Assembly (NCBI GenBank): GCA_039621445.1
Contig: CP154954.1
Coordinates: 18,586,642-18,650,641 of the forward strand
Direction: 5' to 3'
Length of the DNA stretch: 64,000 nt
Origin: Euglena gracilis
Lineage: Eukaryota; Euglenida; Euglenophyceae; Euglenales
Shown in pieces: positions 1 to 11,100 of this stretch (positions are counted from its first letter, which is position 1; each line of letters starts with the position of its first letter). The notes under the pieces were generated by a model. That model did no database searches and was not told the DNA's origin. It worked only from the letters and a program-made list of their open reading frames with translations. A program made the position numbers and the translations under genes.

Positions 1-2418
1 GGACACATCCCCACTGCAAGTTCGGTGGAGATTCCCGACCCTTCCCTCCCCTGCAGACCACTTTCCCTTCACCCACATGCCTTGCTAAAGTCCCACACTC
101 CCACCTTCCACCTTCACGCACATCCCTTGACAAACACCCCGGAAACACCCTCCTTCCCTGCGATCCTGCCCAGCGAAGGGACAGATCTCCCCTGAACCCC
201 CCATCATTTTTCCCTGCGCTCCAGCAAACGCCCAAAAAAACGCAAGTTCGAGGCGGGCCAACCACAAAAAAGTGCGTCAAAAGCCCGGGAGTGGCATAGT
301 CACCGGACAAAGCCGGAAAAACAGGAAAACCGGCCAGAGTTGGGGGAGTAAAAAAAAAAAAAAAAGAGAACCGCTGGGAGCTGTCGCAGTCGTGCTCCTG
401 TTTGCTCAAATTTATGGAACTGCCAGCAAAAAAAAACATTTCGTGCATGTCCGAAATTCAAATTTTCAGACATGGGCGCAAATTCGCACACCGACCAAAA
501 AATGCTAAAGTGCAGGTTATGCCGCCTACGTCTTATCACAATGTACTGCTTTATACAAGTGAACGTCATTTTCAGAGGCAACTTTCTTTGTTTTTGCTTG
601 AAGCTCAAAAAATGCACGTAATTGTATGGTGGCTTAATTTCCTCACAGGGTGTTTTTTTCAGAAATTTGCTTAACTGATTATGATCATGAGTATGAGTAT
701 GACTATGTTTACAATTATGATTTACCAATGGGGCAAATCCATATATTTCATTTGGGGGGGTTATAAAATTAAAAGTCACAAAAAAAACCCCAGAGAAGAC
801 CATTTTGATCTTTTTTTTGGAATTTTGAGTTGTTTCTTTTCCAAACCATTGCTTCCATCATTTCCCTGAATGCTAAATTTTCTTGAACTTTTTCAAAAAA
901 ATATTAAAAAAATAATAAACAAACAAATTGATAAATAAAATAAAATAAACAAATTAAATAAAATAATAAACAAACAAAATTTCCAATAATTGTTTTGCAA
1001 TTTTTGTCTCCCGCAATTTTTGCCTGCACTGTGACATCACTGAGAAGGCATTATTTCTCTCCTCTTGAAGAGTTTGTACCGCACAGAAGGACCTGTTTGA
1101 TAAAATTGTTTCACTGGGAATCACAGGCAAACAAAGGGCCCTCCCAGAGAGTCAGCCAGGCTATTGCAACCCCCCCCCTGCAGTGGGCCGTACCTAAATG
1201 ACGGCGCAAGGAGAGAGCGGGCTTGTCTGCAAGCCGAGAGGGAGGAGCAGGTGTTGCAGGACCTCCTCCCAACACACATGCGCACACACCCCAAATCCAA
1301 GTCTGTGGGGGGAAATCATCACTGAAAAAGGATTCCTTTGTCGCATATGACTTCACAAATGGTTAATCTTTTAGAGTGCAGTTGCACTTTCGCAATTCCT
1401 GAGTGAGACTTGAAAAGACTTCCAGCATGTTTTTAAATGTGGTTTCGTAAAACAATTTGTGTGATTTTTTGTGAAAAAACGACGGTATGTGGAACTCAAA
1501 GGCGAACTATGTCGAACTCGAAATAGGCTGATTGTATTTATTTTATTTTTGTTTTATCAGATCAAAACTGTTCTTTGAATTTCTGAAACAAACATCCAAG
1601 AAATCAAAAGCTAGCTTCAGAAATTGACACTCAGAAATTTTAAAGAATCACTGCCCAAAATCGTGCTTATTTTCAAATCGCATTCAAAAAAATCCTCCCC
1701 GCCTCTGTCAGAGCGGACGCCCTCCTTTTCCCCTGGGAAGGTTTCACTATTGGTCCAAATGTTAAGGCTCGGCAACCAAAAAGGCAAAAGGCCTATCCAT
1801 ACAAGCAGGGGGGTATTCAACGAGTGGGGTGCAGGACAGTAATCAGACTGGAACTGGCTGGTGCCTGACAGAGCGGTCCTTAAGCAAATGAATAAATACC
1901 TAAAACCTCTGCTGAAAATCGTCAGGAAAAATGGCTGGAAAAAATGGCCATATTCTGGCAAAAACAGGTAGAATCAGGGGAAAAAGTGACTTCTGGCATC
2001 CTTGGACCATCACCAAAACAGCCAAACTTCAAAAAAAATGAGTTTTTCAACTTTCTTGGTTTTTGACCCTGTTCGAGTCCCAGTTTGGCCCTGGTCGGCC
2101 CTTGGGGCTGGGGGGCGGTCCTTAAGGGGCTCCTTCACGCTTCTTCACAGAAAAAAATATTTGGCAGTATCAACCTATTAAAAAAAAGGGGGTCAAAAAT
2201 ATGCAAAACCCAGAAATTATGTAAAAAATATGCCCTTTGACTTCTTGAATTTGAACCCCAGATAATACATCCCCCTGGCCCCTGACTTCATGCCTGAATA
2301 ATACACCCCCCGGCGTATTATTTGGGGGGGGGGTACTCAAAACTTAAGACCACCAATGCACTGAAATAAGTGGCAGTCCGACAGAGCCTCTCATTTGCCC
2401 CATAAACCAGAGGTCAAC
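1..2418. other. Non-coding stretch left of the CLPTM1 exons
   Basis: I recognise no gene here. The interval holds an A/T-rich low-complexity patch at about 890-985 (AATAAA-type runs), a pyrimidine-rich left end, and a G-run near 2325. Further 3' CLPTM1 exons, encoding the later transmembrane segments, would be expected in this direction, but none was recognised, so they probably lie beyond the window edge. Confidence 0.5.
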
Positions 2419-2560
2419 CTCCCAGAGCGTCCACATGCCTTCCAGAACTGGATGTCGTTCTTAAAGGCCAGGAAGTCAAACACGGTGTGCAGCAGGGTGA
2501 CGAGCACAGTGAGCCCCAGCAGCCACGGGTTGGGTGCAAGGCTGCGCATCCCGGCCGCCC
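2419..2560 (-). CDS. CLPTM1: CLPTM1 exon: first transmembrane segment, copy 1
   Basis: The exon encodes NPWLLGLTVLV followed by a hydrophobic stretch and AFKNDIQFWK, the best-conserved block of CLPTM1 proteins (first transmembrane helix and following loop). Two acceptors are possible, giving an upper edge at 2560 (TTCAG) or 2541 (GCGCAG). Two donors are possible, giving a lower edge at 2419 or 2435. None joins in phase with the preceding exon as drawn, so a small exon or another boundary is missing. Confidence 0.85.
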
Positions 2561-5500
2561 CTGAACTTTGGTTCGTCGCAAAATGATTGGCAGGGAAGGT
2601 ACAAAAAGAGCTGGGCAGAAACTGAGGAGTTTCCAAAAAAAAATTCCCAGCCATTTCTCAAGCATTGCCCAGTGCGGGAGCCAGCAGGAATGAATTGACA
2701 GTCGAAAAATGAACTTTTCAGGCTTTCTTTTAAATGCCTTGGCACAATTTTGAACTGTTTCCTGAAATCTTCCAAACAGTAAACAAAAAATGGTCAATGA
2801 AAATGTCCACCATTGTCAAGGATAGTTGTGTTAAAACAACTTGTCTATGCGTTGCGAATAAGATGCATTTTGATTTTTTCAAAACTGTGTCTTTTCACTT
2901 TGATAAATCCACCTTGCCAGAACCTTGCAGCTCACATTCTGTCATTTCTTTTCAAGGATTGGCAAACCTGTTACAAACAAAATGCCAGAATTTCAGCTGT
3001 AAAGTGCAGTGACACCCCCCACTTATAAACTCCCAGGGTTCATAGGGTATCTGGTTTGGTTGGCAGCCGAAGGGGGGGGGGGGGTTATGAGAGGAGGGCT
3101 ATTGATCAAGAAATTGTTGGTGAAAATCCAACCCCCAAAACGACCCCTAAACTCCCAAATTGGCAAACTTTGGCAAAACTTGTCAAAAATGGCAGTTTTG
3201 ATGATGGCACATAAAAGTTGCCAAAAATCAATTCGGGGAGGTTTTGCGGCCGAAAAAAAATCGTGCTTGGCATCTTTCATTTTTCTTGCCCTGTGGGGGG
3301 GTGTAAGTCAAAATTTAGTTCGTTGGCCCGAGGGGGGGGGGGGTTATAAATGGGGGGGGGTACGGGTGGGAGTTTTTTTGAGTGGGGGACGTTATGCAGT
3401 ACTCTGTATATATGTATATATAATATAATATATACATATGTGTGTGTATATATATATATATAAGCAACGTCCTTGGACCACCTTGGGGATTTGCCCATCG
3501 GCCGGGCATATTTCCTTCGGGATCATCTCCCTCGCGCAATGGACATGATGGGGAACCTCAGGCCACACGTGTGCAGCATGGCTGCGACCCCATTCTCTCC
3601 CCCCCAAGCCATGCCCCAAAGGAACCCAAGACACGGGTCTCTCAGAGACGAGCACCCTTGAAACGGTGTCCATCAGCATCTTCTTCACTTCCTGCAAAGG
3701 GGCCATGGCCTGCCCGCCCTGGCACAGCGGCTGTGTGGTGCTTACCCGCCGCCAGACGTGTTTTCCAGGAGGACCCGTGGTGGTCAGCACACACCCACCT
3801 GCCCACCCACCCACCGCTTGGTCAATTTTGGGGTCGGCACAGGGATGTATGGGAAGCCCTGGGGGGGGGGGGTCCAACCCCCCTCCCAACCAGGCTTTTG
3901 CTTAAGGACCTGGGGGGGGGTGGGTACTGTCTTCCCAATCGGTTAGACACTGGAAAAAGTGGACTAGCTAGACCCCCCCTCCCCCCAAGGGGGGGGGGGG
4001 GGTCTGGGGGTCCCCCAGACTGGAAGAAAATTTTTCCTCCGGCGCTGCGCGCCAGAGGAAAAATGAGGTTTTTAACAGGTTTTTGGCTGATTTTGTTCCA
4101 AAAATTCCCAAAAATGTCCAAAAACGGGCATTTTTGGCCATTTTTGGGGGTCCCAAAAAAATTTTGGGCGCTTCGCGCCGGTCACTGGGAAAAAAATTTC
4201 CACTAGCTAGCCCTGCTAGAAAACCCACTAGCCAAATTTGGACTAGCTGCAGTCCAGCCCTGCACCCGGGGGGGGGGGTACTGCAATCCCTTAAGCAAAA
4301 GCCTGCTCCGAACGCAAAGAGGGGGGGGGGGGTGAGTCGGACTCCCCCTCCCACAAGGGGCCGGGAAACTTTCAGTTCTGTGGGCGGTCAAAGGGCCACA
4401 TACCAGGCCAAAATTGTTGGAGAATCCCTGATACTTCTTTAAATAAAGAAATCGATCGTTTTTGAATTTTTTTTGACTTTGTTCATGGAAAACACCAAAG
4501 CATCCAAAAGTGTGCAATAAGCTTCAAAGTGAGGGGGGGAAAGCAATTGCTTGCATTTTTCGGCCCACAAGAAAATTCTTTGCCATTTTTAGAACCTGCG
4601 AACAAGGAGGGGGGGTGACCCCCCCCCCACCAGCTCACCCCCCAAGGACCAGGGTTTGTGTAGTGCTGAGCTCTTTTCCTGCCTGATGGTTGCAGGGAAC
4701 CCGGCCCGACCCGGCTGGACCGGTGGCCCGGCCCGCTCCCCAGGCCCGGCGCAGAGTCGAAACAGCGGGGGTTGGAGAATCCAACCAAGTTTGGACCCCT
4801 TGTTGGCTGAACAACTCGGGCATGGCGAGAGTTGGGGGTCAAACGGAGGTGATTTGGAAAGCTAAGACCCAGTCGCTCGCGGCTGGAAGAAATCTGGGAA
4901 CTGGGCTGGGGTTATGGTGATAATCCGAAGTTTTCATTCCCACCCAGGGGCGGGAGGGGGGGCAGGTCCCACCCCTCTTTTCCTTGGTGGTGAGATTTGC
5001 TCTTACTCTAAAGAGATAAGAGCCCCCTACCACCCTACCTCAGTGCCGACAGGCTGCCCATACATCCTCGAGTCGCTTCGCTCCTGAAAAATTGGCACTT
5101 CGCTAACCCCCCCTCTGTGGGAGATATACTCAGCCCAGCCACTTAAAAAAAAATTCTGGCCCTTCCTCCCTTGTTCGACAGCTCAGTCTGATACCAAACT
5201 GGCCAGGAAACGCATTCATTGGTTGGAAGGGTTCATTGTCGGGGGGGGGGGGGGGGGATCCCACACACAAAGCTGCTTGCAATCATATAATGAGCAGCGA
5301 GAGTCATCGAGGGGAAAGGGCGCCACACAAACCTCATGGGCGCCGCCTAAGCCCATCGCAGCCTGCTGCTGAAAAGTCTGCTCGGATCAACCCGGCTCTG
5401 CGTTCGCACGCTTTCAACCCTTCCCCCATATGCAGAGGGCCAGGGGGCAAACAGGGTTTGGGTCACCTTCTGGTGGGCATGTACATACTGTCATGGAAAT

Positions 5501-7980
5501 GGGTGTGTACATACCAGACAAGATGCAATGGATGCAGACAGTGGATTAATGTGCTGTATGCAGATACTGGATTATTGAGGGATTAGGGGAGATGCTTGTA
5601 GCCAATGGTCTAAAACTGGCTTTGGCCGACCAAAGTGGTTTTAAAGGGGCCCAAATGAGTCAAAAATGACCAGAAAACAATTAGAAACAATCCAATGCCA
5701 TAGAAGCAGCCGGGGGCTCTCCCGTTGAAATTGAGCCCTCCGAAGTGGAAAAGGCTGAACGAGGGTGCAGTGTGCAGTGTCTGGGTGGGGTGGGTGGGGG
5801 GGTTCAAAGCCGTTCCAACAAGTCTGTGAGGACCCCGCAGGAAGAACCTACAGCGATGGCCACCGCTGAACGGTCGAGGACTTGGTTTCCCCTCCCCACC
5901 CCCGCAGCTGTCCGGGAAGGCTTGATTGGGGGTTGGCCTGGGAGGTGGGGGGGGGGATCGTGGGGGTCCGAAGGGGGGGTCGGGGATTCCCATTCGGCCC
6001 CGCACCTCCGCCACCCCCGGCAGGGCCGGGTCGGCCCCAGGGCCACCAGCATCTGCCACTTCACCAGGCCGAGGGGGTCGTACGAAATGTTGAGCGGCAG
6101 CAGCTGGCCCAGCAGGCTGGCGTTGACCTCCACGAGGTGCTCCTGCCGGGGGAAAGAAAGGCCTAGCCAGGCCGGAAACGCTGCAGGGGAGGGCCAGCAC
6201 GAAGCGGGGACATCCCCAAGTGGCAGACAGGACTGTCTGACTTGAGGCTAACCCAGGGCTGTCCGGGAGGGCCCGGTGGGGGGGGGGGTCCAACCCCCAC
6301 CTGGGAGCCCAATATGGTTTTGGAAACAGAACAGTACAGCTAGAACAGCCGTCCCCGCTTTTCTGAAAGGCGTGGTGGCAGGGTTTGCCAGAGGCGGCCG
6401 CCAATAATGGAAACAAATCAATATACACATTGCACATTACACAAAATACAATTTTTACACATTGTGGCCATTAATTACTTCTCAACCACTCACTCCGAAT
6501 TCTTAATCCCCCGCCAACTTACTGTGCAGGCCCTGTTGGCCCCAACGGGCCGGGGGACCAACAAGCTGCAAAGCCAAATGCCTTGAAAGGGGATAATTTT
6601 GGGAGGGTTAAAGGCCGAACCCTGTCTTTACTCCAGGCTCGCGAAAAAAAATTAACAATTCGCCAAGAGCCAGCACCAAAGACACGATGCTAAACTATTT
6701 TTTTTGCAGACCCTCAGCCAGTGACGTCAAACAACAAACCTTCCGATCTCTCTCATCACACCCTCCCTGACGACTCACTTTCCCAGAAACAGCTTACTGA
6801 TTTTGCTGTGTGCACTACAAAAATTTTATGGTACCAAAGTGATACCGCCATATGGAACATGTCGCAATTATGGCAGTTGTGGAGCAAACGAAGCATCATA
6901 ACCCCCCCCAATTGAAGCAGGGGGTGCGCTTTTTTGGACCCTGCGCTTCTAACAGCATGCTTTTATTAGGGGGCGCAGGTTTCGACTGTCTCTGGAGTTA
7001 GAGGCAGGCAAACTCAACGCATTCAGACATGACCAGGGGTTTCTTTAAGACCGGGGGTCTCCCCCCACCCACCCACCCACCCCCCCCCCCCCCCCCGGGG
7101 TGTCCCGGGGGACCCACCCACGTTTCCCCGAAAATGACCAAAAAAGCGAAGAATGCTAAAAATGGCGTATTTTCAAAAAGGATATCCCACCCCCCCTGGG
7201 GGGCCCCCGGGGGGGGGGGGGGGGGTCGGCCACTCACCACAGAGCAAGCTGGGCCAGAAGCGAAGTTAGCGCCGGCCATAAACAGACAAGAAGCCTTAGT
7301 GCAACTAAGGGGGGGCCTCGGCCGGACCCACCCACCCTACCCCCCCCCCGGGGTCCAAAACTAAAATAAAAAAAAACCTGGACATGACAAACATTCAATT
7401 GCACAAATTCAAAACACACATTCAACTGCCAGAACTCGTTGATGTACAGAACTGGGTACCAGTGCCCAGCTTCAAAGTCAAAGTGGATGAACTCCATAAG
7501 TTGTGGAGGTAGGTAAGCCGGCCGGTAGAAATTGAAGTCCTGCAACAAAGGATGGGAGAACACTGTGTGCATGGGCATGCCTGAGTGTGAGTGTCATACC
7601 ATTGCTTAGCGACCATACCATTGCTTAGCGACCCCCGGGGGGGGGTCACTTTCCACTCCGAAAAAACCAGTCGGTCACTTTTTCCGAAAAAACCAGTCAG
7701 TCACTTTACCCCCCCCCCCGGGGGATCGGCCACTCTTCAGGAGGCAACAATGGGCAAAAAAGTCTCAAAAATCCAAAAAAATTTCCGGCGCCAGACCAGC
7801 CACTTTTTCCATTTTCGAGCCTACCCCACCCCCGGGGGGCGGGGGGCTCTGGGCCAAAAAACCAGTCAGTCACTAGGAAAAACCAGGCAGTCACCCCCCC
7901 CCGGGGGTGAGGTGGGACAGGTGCTAAGCAATGGTATGGTGAGTGTGTGTATGTGTGTGTGTTGTGCGCGAGTGTGTGTG

Positions 7981-8012
<32 letters not shown>

Positions 8013-8043
8013 TGCATGCGTGCGTGTGTGCGTGCGTGCGTTG

Positions 8044-8080
<37 letters not shown>

Positions 8081-8096
8081 GTGCGTGCGTGCGTGC

Positions 8097-8127
<31 letters not shown>

Positions 8128-11100
8128 AACGCGTGTTATGTGTATGTATGAAGGTGGGTGTGGCTGTGGGTGTGGGTGAACTTTCGTGTCTGTGCACGTG
8201 GATTGCATTCCTGATTATGGAGAATGAGATGCGAAAATGAAGTTTGAGGCAAGAGACCGGTTGTTCCTGGGGCTGGGATTCCAGCACAGGGAAGGGGCAC
8301 CTCTACGAGGGCAAAGGACAACGTCGGCTTCCAGTGGGGGACCCAGACGTCTGGCACCACGTCCTCCACGGCAGGCACGTCCTCAGCGGCAGTATCCCCA
8401 AACAGGTGCCGGGTTGCAGCAGCCGCCTGTGCAACGTAAACAGCAACAAAAATAAAACTCCATTTGACACGGGGTTCGCGCTGCACACTTTGAAACACAC
8501 ATTAAATTACTTTTGGGGGTTGGTGATGGATTATGAGGCTACGAACACCAGAAACTGGCGAGCAAACCTACAACCGAGAGGGTAAAGAAGGTGGGTCGAA
8601 ACCTCAACATCGGCCTCAGAGCCCGCATTCTCTGAAAAGGGTACTCTCAGGCAGTCTCCTTCGCACTTCACGCGTAAAAGTGGACCTTGTGTATGCAATT
8701 GTGCAACTAACAGGAAGAAAAAGCGGTTTTAGGGGTCGCTTTCAGGGGTTTTTGAACCTAAGTTAGTCCAAAAACATCGAGTTTGTTGTGGTGGATGACT
8801 CCCAATGCGTCAACAAAAGAAGGCTGTGAGAAACAGGGGTAGGTCTGGAAGTACAAAAAAAAATGTTTTGTGGTGGTTGGTTTGAATGCTGACCTTCAAA
8901 TTTGTGATCACTGCTGGCACGACGCGCCTTCTGTTGCCGAAGATGTGGACCGGTTTTTTCTGCCCCCTTTTCCAGAATGGGTTTTATGTGTCCAAGACAG
9001 CCTTCAATAAGCATGTTTCATGTTTTGGTACGGCCTACGCCCCCATACAGCATTTGAACAACAATTAGATTGTTCCAGCAGGTGATGGAAGGACGTCAGA
9101 ATTACCAGGGGTTTTTTGCACAAAAAGGTGTATTGGTTCACCAAAATATGTGGTCGCTTTCTGTTGTTGGTCAGACATGTAAATGAGATGTTTGACGAAG
9201 TGGGTGCAACAACCCTTCTTTGTCAGGCTGCGAGACAGCGGTACTCTTTTCATCTTTGACGGACGGATGGACAATGTGTAAGATGGTATAAAATGCCTGT
9301 GATGGGAACGTCAGAACGTAGCAGTTGGTTTAATTGTGCCTGTATTTCTTTGAAGGGAAACAACTCAGAAAATGGTTCCCGATGTGGAATGCGGGAATGG
9401 GGATGCGGGGATTTCAAGCACTTGCCCTTTGCCAGACACATCGCCATTGAAAAACAGAAGCACTTCGGGAAATTGTCAAAGAGAGTGGCATGGCTGACAT
9501 TCTCAACAGTTCAGCAGCATATTTCAAATTTCAGGCATCTCACTTTTTATTTACCGGCACCGCACCCCTCACTGGCCCTGCAATATAACCCCTGATTTTT
9601 GCGGACATGACGCTGCGCGCAAATTCTGCGTGCCGGCAGGACCTGTCTTGAGGCACCACAGTGAGGACAAAAAAGTTCAAAACAAAGCACGCAGCACGTG
9701 GGCAACAATGAAAAAAAAGAAAACAAAAAGCAGGTGTCCTTGTTTTGACTGAGGTGTGAGTACATGACACAAAGACCTTTTTTTTTCCACCATGTAAGGG
9801 AACATGGAAAATAGACCTGGAACTCACTTGAGTGCTTTGCGAGTGACGAAGCCGAGTCATCCAACGCTCAGTCACTCTGTCACTCTGCAAACACCTCTGT
9901 CCTCTGCCCTTCTTTCACGCCTCTCAACCCCATGGATTATCTTCCCTGATCCCTGTCTTGTGGTCCAGATGCCCATGCAGGAAAACACAACAAAAAATGG
10001 GGGTCCAGATTTCCACAAAGGGGGTGCTTCAAAAAGGGGCGTGCTTCGAGGGTGCCGGTGTCTTTTAGGGGGTGTTGCATGTGTTTGAAACTCATGCTCG
10101 GGCCGCGAAACATCGTCAAAAACGAGCCACCAGGGTGAAAACCCCAAAAAGTCATCTGCCAAAGGGGCATCTATCTACCAGGAATTAAAAAAACACAAAA
10201 CAGGAAATGTCACTTCTTTCAACAAGGATTGGAGTGCAAACAAAAAGTCATTTGCAAAAGAATTGCTAAAAAGTGCGAAGTAGGACACCAGAAAAATTCC
10301 AACCCAACCACCAGGTGGCAAAGCCAGTGGCCCAGACTGGGGAGAACCAGTGCTTATGGTGATTGGGTGTGGGAGATGGAGGGCTGGTGGCAAGCGGAAG
10401 CAAAGGGTTCGGGCACACTCCTGTTTGGGCAAAAACTTCACCAACGGGTGCACAGCGTGTAGACAGGCTATCTTTCCTGATGGGGAGAACCCCTTTTTGA
10501 CAGAAGTGGTTCTCAAAAAGAATTGCATTCACAAAACAGAAGAAGCTATTTTGAGGAACCACACAAATCTCTGGCTAATTTCTGGCAAATGGTGTATTTT
10601 GCAAGAGGAGAAAATGTGGCTCCCCCCCTTATTGTTTTCCCTGACGATTGGGGGGTGGGTGCTAAATTCCCAATGAAACCAAATGCGCGCGGAAGATTCT
10701 TTCCTAGCGCGATTCTTTCCTAGCGCGCTGAAGGCGCCAGGAAAAAAGAGGCCGTTTGGGGGTGGGTTACTGACAACCCACCTTGTCACCAAGGAGGTCT
10801 GCGGAGCCCAAAGGGGTGACAAATAAGGATCACATTGCCGTTATTTTGATGGTTCTCATAAATGCACAATTTTTCCGTATTGACCATTTTCAATGGAAAC
10901 CGCACAATTTATTCTTGGGGGTTAAATGAAACAAAACCTGAGAGAGTTTTTTGTGTGTTAGACACACATATCACAGAGGGACATGTTAAAGTGGGTTCAA
11001 CAAGTTGGTGTCCACATCTAAAATTTCATTGACAAATCACATCTTCTTTAATTCAGAACAGGTCAAAATGAAATTTTCGAGGGTTTTACAGAATTAATGG

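Noticed and set aside
5610-6437. A 275-codon open minus-strand stretch overlapping the CLPTM1 exon at 6047-6142
   Set aside because: The true exon lies in a different frame with matching splice sites; this one is proline-rich shadow translation through C/G runs.
7924-8208. Open reading frames rich in Thr-His or Cys-Val across the GT/GCGT repeat
   Set aside because: They are microsatellite translations, open in several frames on both strands.
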